NCBI GenBank assembly: GCA_025358195.1
Contig: JANYKP010000152.1
Coordinates: 1-5,289 of the forward strand
From: Cyclobacteriaceae bacterium
Lineage (GTDB): Bacteria > Bacteroidota > Bacteroidia > Cytophagales > Cyclobacteriaceae
Length of the DNA: 5,289 bases
Direction of reading: 5' to 3'
Under the pieces are notes generated by a model. The model ran no database searches. It was not told where the DNA came from and was given only the letters and a program-made list of their open reading frames with translations. Of the stretch, positions 1-5,210 are shown in pieces (positions within the stretch are counted from its first letter, which is position 1; each line of letters starts with the position of its first letter). Made by a program: the position numbers and the translations under genes.

Positions 1-865
1 CAGCAATGCCGGAAATTTGCTTTCGGATGTGCATGGCGATTTGTTGGGCGATACCGACATTCGGTTTGTCGCTGAAGCCGATTTTTCGCTGATCGATGTG
101 GCGTTTTTCTGCATGGGACACGGAAAATCGAAAGAATTTATGGCAAAAAATTCCTTGCCTGAAAGCGTAAAAATCATTGATATGAGCCACGATTTCAGGC
201 TAAAAAAAGAGGGAAACTCCTTTGTTTACGGCTTACCTGAATTGAATCGCGAACTGATAATAAAATCAAGTAAAATTGCCAATCCGGGTTGTTTTGCGAC
301 TGGAATTCAGTTGGCTGTTTTGCCTTTGGCCGCTACCGGTTTGATTAAAGACGAACTTCATGTGAATGGCATAACCGGCTCGACCGGAGCAGGACAAGCG
401 CCAAGCGAAACTTCGCATTTCAGTTGGAGAAACAATAACGTTTCGGTTTACAAAGCATTTGAGCATCAGCATTTGGGAGAAATTGGCGAAAGCCTTAAAC
501 AGTTGCAACCCAACTTCAACTTTGATATTAACTTTATTCCGGTTCGTGGAAATCATACCCGAGGAATATTCGCTTCGGTTTATACCAAATTCGACGGTTC
601 TTTAGAAGAAGCCGTCAAGCTATATCAGGATTATTATGCATCGCATCCTTTTGTGTTTGTGAGCCTGACCAATCCTGATCTGAAACAAGTGGTAAACACC
701 AACAAGGCGATTGTTTATCTCGAAAAACATGGCAATAAGCTGATGATACTTTCGGTAACAGATAATTTACTGAAAGGCGCTTCGGGACAGGCAGTCCAGA
801 ATATGAACCTGATTTTTGGACTGGAAGAAACAACCGGACTGAATTTGAAGGCAGTGGCATTTTAA
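1..865 (+). CDS. argC: N-acyl-gamma-glutamyl-phosphate reductase, 5'-truncated by window edge
   Basis: The enzyme reduces N-acetyl- (or N-succinyl-) glutamyl phosphate to the semialdehyde with NADPH, the third step of arginine synthesis, in the cytosol. The reading frame is open from base 2 (first residues S-N-A-G-N) to the TAA at 863-865, giving 287 residues. Roughly 35 N-terminal residues, including the expected GGAGYTG dinucleotide-binding loop, lie upstream of the window, so no start codon should be assigned; the TTG at 17 is internal. Visible family marks are the S-N-A-G segment, a DMSHDFR segment, the catalytic cysteine in NPGCFAT (Cys codon 290-292), a GSTGAG loop and the E-H-Q-H-x-x-EI motif expected to carry the catalytic histidine. 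The C-terminal half is complete and shows no frameshift. argD follows after 140 bases that hold palindromic repeats, so the two may be cotranscribed but are not translationally coupled. The family call is secure; acetyl versus succinyl substrate is not decided here. Confidence 0.96.
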   Translation, partial: SNAGNLLSDVHGDLLGDTDIRFVAEADFSLIDVAFFCMGHGKSKEFMAKNSLPESVKIIDMSHDFRLKKEGNSFVYGLPELNRELIIKSSKIANPGCFATGIQLAVLPLAATGLIKDELHVNGITGSTGAGQAPSETSHFSWRNNNVSVYKAFEHQHLGEIGESLKQLQPNFNFDINFIPVRGNHTRGIFASVYTKFDGSLEEAVKLYQDYYASHPFVFVSLTNPDLKQVVNTNKAIVYLEKHGNKLMILSVTDNLLKGASGQAVQNMNLIFGLEETTGLNLKAVAF

Positions 866-868
866 GAG

Positions 869-934
869 AACAGCCTCCCCCAACCCCTCCGAAGGAGGGG
901 CGTTTTGCAGGCTGCAAGACTTTAGGAGGCCGTT
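869..934. repeat. Branched palindromic element after argC
   Basis: A 66-base imperfect palindrome begins three bases after the argC stop. Its outer arms AACAGCCTCC (869-878) and GGAGGCCGTT (925-934) pair over ten positions with one A/C mismatch. Inside lie two hairpins: CCCCTCC/GGAGGGG (884-890 with 894-900, loop GAA) and TTGCA/TGCAA (905-909 with 913-917, loop GGC). Together they could fold as a three-way junction in RNA or single-stranded DNA. From memory, similar CCTCCCC-rich palindromes recur between genes in Bacteroidota, so this is probably a copy of a dispersed intergenic repeat. The pairing is read directly from the sequence; its mobility and function are unknown. Confidence 0.7.
884..906 (+). 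terminator. Possible intrinsic terminator or attenuating hairpin after argC
   Basis: A perfect 7-bp GC-rich stem (884-890 with 894-900) with a GAA loop is followed by CGTTTT. This resembles a short rho-independent terminator located 19 bases after the argC stop. The T run is only four bases, and the stem is part of the larger palindromic element, so it may be a repeat by origin and only incidentally a transcription signal. If active it would reduce argD-argE expression relative to argC. Confidence 0.3.
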
Positions 935-968
935 AATTACAAGCAGAATATAAACAAAAACATTTTTT

Positions 969-1002
969 AGCCTCCCCTCTCGGGGGAGGTTTGGAGGGGG
1001 CT
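969..1002. repeat. GC-rich palindromic repeat abutting the argD start, inverted relative to the 869-934 element
   Basis: The element runs from AGCC (969-972) to GGCT (999-1002). It contains a perfect hairpin, CCTCCCC (971-977) with GGGGAGG (983-989), with a five-base loop, followed by TTT and a GGAGGGGG block. Its reverse complement resembles the left arm of the element at 872-901 (shared AGCC, C-rich blocks, an AA-containing spacer and a GA loop), so the two look like diverged copies in opposite orientation. The element ends four bases before the argD ATG and forms most of its leader. Confidence 0.65.
993..1000 (+). promoter_or_regulatory. Shine-Dalgarno-like GGAGGGGG before argD, supplied by the repeat
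   Basis: The purine block GGAGGGGG ends five bases before the ATG at 1006, a suitable Shine-Dalgarno position. It is also the last arm of the palindromic repeat at 969-1002, so the match may be accidental; Bacteroidota depend little on Shine-Dalgarno pairing, and no comparable site precedes argB or argE. The block helps favour the ATG at 1006 over the in-frame TTG at 991, which would lie inside the repeat. Confidence 0.4.
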
Positions 1003-1005
1003 TTT

Positions 1006-2127
1006 ATGAATTTATTCGACGTATATCCATTACAAGACATCACTCCTGTTAAAGGAGAAGGTTGTTACATGTGGGACGAAAACGGAATCAAATACCTTGA
1101 TTTATATGGTGGTCATGCCGTAATCTCTATCGGTCATTCGCATCCGTATTATATTAAGTCATTAACCGACCAACTGAACAAGATCGGGTTTTATTCCAAC
1201 AGTGTTCAAAATCCCCTACAAGAGAAGTTGGCCGAACGACTCGGGCAAATTTCAGGCTATCCAGACTATCAATTATTCCTGTGCAATTCCGGCGCCGAGG
1301 CCAATGAGAATGGGCTGAAACTTGCTTCTTTCGTTACAGGAAGAAAAAAAGTGATCTCGTTCAAAAAAGCATTTCACGGGCGAACATCCGGTGCGGTCGC
1401 TGCAACCGATAATCCAAAAATTGTATCACCCTTCAATGCAGGCCATGAAATTATTTTTGTGGCCATGAATGATGAGCAGGCTTTTAATGCTGTACACGAT
1501 AATACCGTAGCTGCTGTAATCATCGAAGGCATTCAGGGAGTTGGTGGCATTCAGTTGCCCCGCGATTCCTTCCTCCAATTCCTGGAAAAGAAATGCAAAG
1601 CAAACGGATCCCTTCTCATCCTGGATGAGATACAAAGCGGATACGGACGAACTGGAAAATTCTTTGCGCACCAGCACGCTGGCATTCAACCATCCATCAT
1701 TACTACGGCAAAGGGGATGGGCAACGGCTTCCCGATCGGCGGCGTGTTGATTCATCCGGACTTCAAACCATGGAGCGGTATGCTGGGCACTACCTTCGGA
1801 GGAAATTACCTGGCATGCACAGCCGGGTTGGCTGTGATTGAAGTGATGGAAAGAGAAAAACTGATGGAAAACGCGGTGACAATTGGCTCGTATTGGCTCA
1901 CCGAAATAGGCAAACTCTCTGCAGTCAAAGAAGTAAGAGGGAAAGGCCTGATGATAGGCTTCGATTTGTCCGATGATAAAAAAGAAGTGCGCACGAACTT
2001 ACTTTTTAACCATCGTATCTTTACAGGAGAAGCAAAACCCAATACGATCCGGCTGTTACCTTCGCTGGCGTTAACCAAAGAAGAAGCCGATTTATTTATA
2101 ACTGCATTGAAACAAGAACTAGCATGA
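1006..2127 (+). CDS. argD: N-acylornithine aminotransferase (class III PLP aminotransferase)
   Basis: This cytosolic pyridoxal-phosphate enzyme transfers the amino group of glutamate to N-acylglutamate semialdehyde, giving N-acylornithine. The 373-residue protein has the class III aminotransferase marks in order: NSGAEANE (94-101), the HGRT segment (124-127), the cofactor-binding Asp in LDEIQSGYGRTG (Asp207), and the Schiff-base lysine Lys236 in TTAKGMGNGFPIGG, followed by GTTFGGN (261-267). The length is typical of short bacterial ArgD proteins. I chose ATG 1006 because the in-frame TTG at 991 would translate the end of an intergenic repeat. Its last bases overlap the start of the next gene in an ATGA, indicating translational coupling with the carbamoyltransferase. 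Ornithine or succinylornithine aminotransferases share these motifs, but the operon settles an arginine-biosynthetic role. No inactivating change is visible. Confidence 0.96.
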   Translation: MNLFDVYPLQDITPVKGEGCYMWDENGIKYLDLYGGHAVISIGHSHPYYIKSLTDQLNKIGFYSNSVQNPLQEKLAERLGQISGYPDYQLFLCNSGAEANENGLKLASFVTGRKKVISFKKAFHGRTSGAVAATDNPKIVSPFNAGHEIIFVAMNDEQAFNAVHDNTVAAVIIEGIQGVGGIQLPRDSFLQFLEKKCKANGSLLILDEIQSGYGRTGKFFAHQHAGIQPSIITTAKGMGNGFPIGGVLIHPDFKPWSGMLGTTFGGNYLACTAGLAVIEVMEREKLMENAVTIGSYWLTEIGKLSAVKEVRGKGLMIGFDLSDDKKEVRTNLLFNHRIFTGEAKPNTIRLLPSLALTKEEADLFITALKQELA

Positions 2128-3080
2128 AGAATTTTGTTTCAGTTAAAGACGTCCCCGATATTAATTTCCTGATCAGGATGGCACTTGACTACAAAGCGAA
2201 TCCATTTAAAGACAAAGGTGCTGGCGTCAATAAACGGATTGGATTGTTGTTTCTCAATCCAAGTATGCGCACACGGCTTAGTACACAAATTGCTGCAGCA
2301 AATCTGGGGATGGAGGCCGTGGTCTTCAATGTAGGGCAGGAAGGATGGGCCCTGGAATTCGAGGACGAAACGATTATGAGTGGAACCACCGTGGAACATG
2401 TAAAGGATGCCGCTCCGGTTTTGGGAAAATATTTTGATATACTGGGCATCCGCACATTTCCATCGCTGAAAAATAAGGAAGAAGATTACAGCGAACTTTA
2501 TATCCGGCAATTCATGAAATATTCCGGTATCCCGGTTGTCAGCCTGGAAAGTGCCACGCTTCATCCGCTGCAAAGTCTTGCGGATATCATTACGATTAGC
2601 GAAACTTTTAAAGAGAAAAGGAAACCAAAGATTGTGCTAACCTGGGCGCCTCACGTGAAGGCTTTACCACAATGTGTTGCTAATAGTTTTTCACAATGGG
2701 TAAATGCCTGGGGCGCGGCCGATTTTGTTATCACCCATCCGGAAGATTACCACCTCGACAAGGAATTCACGCAGCATGCTTCGATTGTGTTGAACCAGGA
2801 CGAAGCATTGAAAAATGCCGACTTTGTGTACGTTAAAAACTGGAGCACCTATACCGACTACGGCAGGATTTATTGCAATGATCCCAAATGGATGCTGACC
2901 AATGAAAAACTTCAACGAACAAACAATGCACGTGTTATGCATTGCTTGCCTGTAAGAAGGAACGTTGAATTAAGTGATGAAATACTTGACAGCCCTGCTA
3001 GCCTTGTAACGCAACAAGCCGGCAACCGAGTGTGGGCGGCACAGGCGGTATTGGCGGAAATGTTGAAAAGTGGGAAGTAG
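2124..3080 (+). CDS. argF': N-acylornithine carbamoyltransferase, ArgF' family (acetyl or succinyl substrate undecided)
   Basis: The enzyme transfers a carbamoyl group from carbamoyl phosphate to N-acylornithine, giving N-acylcitrulline, and replaces the usual ornithine carbamoyltransferase step. The 318-residue protein has the carbamoyl-phosphate motif SMRTR (47-51), Trp75 in an 80s-type loop, HPLQ (147-150), a TWAPH segment (173-177) and HCLPVRRN (273-280). The TWAPH and HCLPVRRN segments and the overall layout match, from memory, the Bacteroides fragilis succinylornithine enzyme and the Xanthomonas acetylornithine enzyme more than ornithine carbamoyltransferases. The specificity position in the segment TTVEH is Val90 (codon 2391-2393), where I recall Pro90 in B. 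fragilis and Glu92 in Xanthomonas. The start overlaps the argD stop by four bases. The last residues and the TAG stop are encoded within a 7-bp tandem array. Family assignment is firm; the acyl group used is not. Confidence 0.92.
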   Translation: MKNFVSVKDVPDINFLIRMALDYKANPFKDKGAGVNKRIGLLFLNPSMRTRLSTQIAAANLGMEAVVFNVGQEGWALEFEDETIMSGTTVEHVKDAAPVLGKYFDILGIRTFPSLKNKEEDYSELYIRQFMKYSGIPVVSLESATLHPLQSLADIITISETFKEKRKPKIVLTWAPHVKALPQCVANSFSQWVNAWGAADFVITHPEDYHLDKEFTQHASIVLNQDEALKNADFVYVKNWSTYTDYGRIYCNDPKWMLTNEKLQRTNNARVMHCLPVRRNVELSDEILDSPASLVTQQAGNRVWAAQAVLAEMLKSGK

Positions 3081-3088
3081 GAAGTGGG
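3068..3088. repeat. Heptamer array AAGTRGG x3, containing the argF' stop codon
   Basis: Three contiguous 7-bp units, AAGTGGG, AAGTAGG and AAGTGGG, span the end of the carbamoyltransferase gene. The TAG stop (3078-3080) lies within the middle unit, and the final Ser-Gly-Lys codons are repeat sequence. Because seven is not a multiple of three, gain or loss of a unit would shift the reading frame of the tail. The repeat is read directly; any role is inference. Confidence 0.75.
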
Positions 3089-3097
3089 AGATCAGCG

Positions 3098-3123
3098 CCA
3101 AAAGCCAAAAGCTAAAAGCTAAA
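3098..3123. repeat. Second heptamer array CYAAAAG, 3.7 units, before argB
   Basis: Units CCAAAAG, CCAAAAG, CTAAAAG and a partial CTAAA follow one another without gaps and end seven bases before the argB ATG. The unit sequence differs from that of the neighbouring AAGTRGG array, but the period is the same. The two arrays together occupy nearly the whole space between argF' and argB. From memory, similar A-rich AAAAGCT runs occur between genes in Bacteroidota genomes. Confidence 0.75.
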
Positions 3124-3130
3124 TTTGAAT

Positions 3131-3919
3131 ATGAACAAGTTATACATAATCAAGATCGGCGGTAACGTACTCGACGATGAAGCGGCATTGAGCAAGTTCC
3201 TAAAAGACGTCGCTTCCATTCAGGCACCGAAGATCCTCATCCATGGTGGCGGAAAAATTGCTACCAAAATTGGCGATCAGCTCGGAATACAATCCAATTA
3301 TGTCAACGGCCGGAGAATTACGGACGGCCCCACACTCGACTTGGTGACCATGGTGTATGGTGGATTGATCAACAAACAAATGGTGGCCCAGTTGCAACAC
3401 CTCGGTTGTAACGCAATGGGGTTGACAGGAGCTGACGGAAACATGATCAAAGCCGTAAAGCGTCCTATAAAAGAGGTTGATTATGGCTTTGTGGGAGACA
3501 TTACACCTGGCAGTGTGAATTCAACGCTCTTATATTTCCTGCTGAAGCAAAACGTGATCCCCGTCTTCGCACCGCTCACCTACGCGGATGGCGTCATTCT
3601 CAACACGAATGCAGATACAATCGCCTCGGTATTGGCGGTGTCACTCTGCAAACACTTCGACGTGCGATTGATTTTCTGCTTTGAAAACAAAGGCGTCTTA
3701 AAAGATGTAAAGGACAAGAATTCGGTCATACGACTTTTAGATGAGGCAAGCTATAAACAATTATTATCGTTGGGAATTTTTGCTGATGGAATTTTACCGA
3801 AATTGGAAAATGCCTTTTCGGCGATTCGCTCCGGTGTACAAGAGGTGCTGATCGGCGAAGCAGGAGATTTGATCAGGAATACGAAGGAAGAAACGGAGGG
3901 AACACTTATAAAAAAGTAG
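3131..3919 (+). CDS. argB: N-acylglutamate kinase
   Basis: The enzyme phosphorylates the gamma-carboxylate of N-acetyl- or N-succinylglutamate with ATP, the second step of arginine synthesis, in the cytosol. The 262-residue protein has the amino-acid kinase fold marks: Lys8 in IKIGG, HGGGK (38-42), NGRRITDG (59-66), LTGADG (98-103), NTNADT (158-163) with Asp162, and Lys224 in LPKLEN. Lys8 and Asp162 coincide with the catalytic residues of the E. coli enzyme; Lys224 probably corresponds to its Lys217. The segment CFENKGVL (183-190) is close to what I recall from Bacteroides ArgB. There is no N-terminal extension before the first strand, and such an extension marks the arginine-inhibited kinases, so feedback inhibition by arginine is unlikely here. 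ATG 3131 was chosen over the in-frame TTG at 3125, since the protein then starts like its homologues. Succinylglutamate as substrate is possible given the ArgF' partner. Confidence 0.96.
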   Translation: MNKLYIIKIGGNVLDDEAALSKFLKDVASIQAPKILIHGGGKIATKIGDQLGIQSNYVNGRRITDGPTLDLVTMVYGGLINKQMVAQLQHLGCNAMGLTGADGNMIKAVKRPIKEVDYGFVGDITPGSVNSTLLYFLLKQNVIPVFAPLTYADGVILNTNADTIASVLAVSLCKHFDVRLIFCFENKGVLKDVKDKNSVIRLLDEASYKQLLSLGIFADGILPKLENAFSAIRSGVQEVLIGEAGDLIRNTKEETEGTLIKK

Positions 3920-3949
3920 GCAGTAAGCAGTTGGGCAACTAGCAACCAG
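3915..3949. repeat. Third heptamer array, five units, containing the argB stop codon
   Basis: Five contiguous 7-bp units fill the gap between argB and argE: AGTAGGC, AGTAAGC, AGTTGGG, CAACTAG and CAACCAG. The argB TAG stop (3917-3919) is inside the first unit, and the array ends eight bases before the argE ATG. The first unit overlaps AAGTAGG (3914-3920), the same heptamer that carries the argF' stop at 3075-3081. Confidence 0.7.
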
Positions 3950-3957
3950 AATTCAGT

Positions 3958-5019
3958 ATGTTGAATCAGACTCAACTATCCACCCATGCCATCGATTTGC
4001 TTGCCAAGCTTATCGCCACTACTTCCTTTAGCAGGGAGGAAGATAAGACCGCGTCGATTATTAAGGATTTCTTTCAGCAGCATTCGATTCACACTGAACA
4101 AAAGGGAAATAATATCTGGGTAAAAAACAAATATTATGACTCTTCCAAACCCACCATCTTATTAAACTCCCATCATGATACGGTAAGGCCCAATCAAGGG
4201 TACACGCGAGATCCCTTTTCACCAACCCTGGAGGATGGTAAGTTATATGGATTGGGGAGCAATGATGCGGGCGGTCCGCTAGTAGCGCTCCTTGCTACCT
4301 TTCTGAATTTTTATGACCAAAAGGATCTCACACACAATATTGTGCTGGCGGCTACAGCCGAAGAAGAAATTTCCGGCGCGAACGGAATTGAAAGTATCTG
4401 GTCGCTACTTCCCAAAATTGATTTTGCAATCGTAGGCGAACCTACCCTGACGGATGTTGCTATCGCAGAAAAAGGCCTGTTGGTCCTCGATTGCATCAGT
4501 CATGGTAAAGCGGGACATGCGGCACGTGAAGAAGGTGAGAACGCGATCTACAACGCGTTGAAAGATATTGAGTGGTTTCGCAGCTTTCAATTTCCCAGGA
4601 CTTCCCCTACTCTTGGCAATGTGAAAATGTCGGTGACCATCATCCAGGGAGGAGAGGCACACAACCAGGTGCCTCCCGAATGCACATTCACGGTGGATAT
4701 CCGGGTAACGGACGCGTACACGCTGGAGGAAGTCCTCGGTATCGTCAAAGAAAACGTTTCTTGTTCGGTAGCGCCAAGATCTCTTCGGTTGCGCCCTTCC
4801 GGAATAAGTGAAGATCATCCGCTCATAAAGGCAGTCAAAAAACAAGGAAAGAAACTGTACGGCTCCCCTACCACCTCCGACAGGGCACTGATCCCGGTTC
4901 CGTCTATTAAGATGGGTCCAGGTGATTCAGCGCGTTCCCACAGCGCGGACGAGTTTATTTTTTTAAATGAGATTGAAGAAGGAATTAAATCTTACATTCA
5001 GCTTATTGAAAACCTGTAA
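3958..5019 (+). CDS. argE: M20-family N-acylcitrulline/N-acylornithine deacylase (ArgE type)
   Basis: This metallopeptidase-family hydrolase removes the acyl group from an arginine-pathway intermediate. Because the carbamoyltransferase acts on acylated ornithine, the natural substrate is probably N-acetyl- or N-succinylcitrulline, releasing citrulline. The 353-residue protein has the M20 two-metal site: His72 and Asp74 in SHHDTV, bridging Asp103 in GSNDAGG, catalytic Glu135 and metal ligand Glu136 in AEEEISG, Glu161 in GEPT, and His328 in RSHSADEF near the C-terminus. A lid/dimerisation segment with GKAGHAA (183-189) sits between the halves. The length is somewhat shorter than E. coli ArgE but normal for compact M20 deacylases. 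The ATG at 3958 is eight bases after a heptamer array. DapE and carboxypeptidase G2 relatives share the motifs, but the operon supports the arginine role. No signal peptide is seen, so the enzyme is cytosolic. Confidence 0.92.
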   Translation: MLNQTQLSTHAIDLLAKLIATTSFSREEDKTASIIKDFFQQHSIHTEQKGNNIWVKNKYYDSSKPTILLNSHHDTVRPNQGYTRDPFSPTLEDGKLYGLGSNDAGGPLVALLATFLNFYDQKDLTHNIVLAATAEEEISGANGIESIWSLLPKIDFAIVGEPTLTDVAIAEKGLLVLDCISHGKAGHAAREEGENAIYNALKDIEWFRSFQFPRTSPTLGNVKMSVTIIQGGEAHNQVPPECTFTVDIRVTDAYTLEEVLGIVKENVSCSVAPRSLRLRPSGISEDHPLIKAVKKQGKKLYGSPTTSDRALIPVPSIKMGPGDSARSHSADEFIFLNEIEEGIKSYIQLIENL

Positions 5020-5039
5020 ATTGTTGCGAATTAACAATT
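5019..5039 (+). terminator. Inverted repeat at the end of argE, weak terminator candidate
   Basis: AATTGTT (5019-5025) and AACAATT (5033-5039) form a perfect 7-bp stem with a seven-base loop, starting on the last base of the argE stop codon. The stem is AT-rich and no T run follows, so it is a poor intrinsic terminator. It could instead protect the 3' end of the message or be chance. Confidence 0.3.
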
Positions 5040-5053
5040 GCCGACAATCGATG

Positions 5054-5095
5054 GTGACCATTAAAACCTTAGTGACCAGACATATGAGGGTGATC
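5054..5095. repeat. Three GTGAYC boxes with exact 18-bp spacing
   Basis: GTGACCA occurs at 5054-5060 and again at 5072-5078, and GTGATC at 5090-5095, so the starts are exactly 18 bp apart. The bases between the boxes are not conserved. Regularly spaced short boxes can be protein-binding sites, but no downstream gene start is visible to link them to, and three hexamers could arise by chance. Confidence 0.35.
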
Positions 5096-5156
5096 TTATA
5101 TTATTTTAAAGCCTAATTTTATCGGTAACGATTTGATTTTGAGTGTTGAGAGTATC

Positions 5157-5210
5157 GGGCTGGACTAAAGTCCATATGTAGAGGAATTAAATAACCCCAG
5201 CCTTAAGGCT
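5157..5210. repeat. REP-like twin hairpin element
   Basis: TGGACT/AGTCCA (5161-5166 with 5169-5174, centre AA) and the perfect 12-bp palindrome AGCCTTAAGGCT (5199-5210) lie 24 bases apart. GGCTGG (5158-5163) can alternatively pair with CCAGCC (5197-5202), enclosing the region in one longer stem. A GTAG tetranucleotide (5178-5181) sits between them. From memory, paired hairpins with CTAAAG centres are common dispersed repeats in Bacteroidota and some other phyla, some of them moved by REP-associated transposases. No transposase is present here. Confidence 0.55.

Noticed and set aside
615..917. Minus-strand open frame over the argC end and the following repeat
   Set aside because: It lies antisense to conserved argC sequence, its N-terminus comes from the palindromic repeat, and it matches no family I recognise.
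991..1005. TTG at 991 as an earlier in-frame start for argD
   Set aside because: It would translate the end of the palindromic repeat; the ATG at 1006 gives a normal ArgD N-terminus and a well-placed purine block upstream.
2124..3080. Ordinary ornithine carbamoyltransferase (argF)
   Set aside because: The TWAPH segment, HCLPVRRN and the Trp75-bearing loop fit the acylornithine enzymes, as I recall them, better than ArgF, although SxRTR and HCLP are shared.
3098..3123. Short regular repeats as a possible CRISPR fragment
   Set aside because: The units are 7 bp, contiguous and have no spacers; this is a tandem array.
3125..3130. TTG at 3125 as the argB start
   Set aside because: It adds only two residues; the ATG at 3131 places the catalytic Lys at residue 8 as in the E. 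coli enzyme.
4405..4845. Long minus-strand open frame inside argE
   Set aside because: It is antisense to the well-conserved M20 domain and its product shows no domain or plausible start context.
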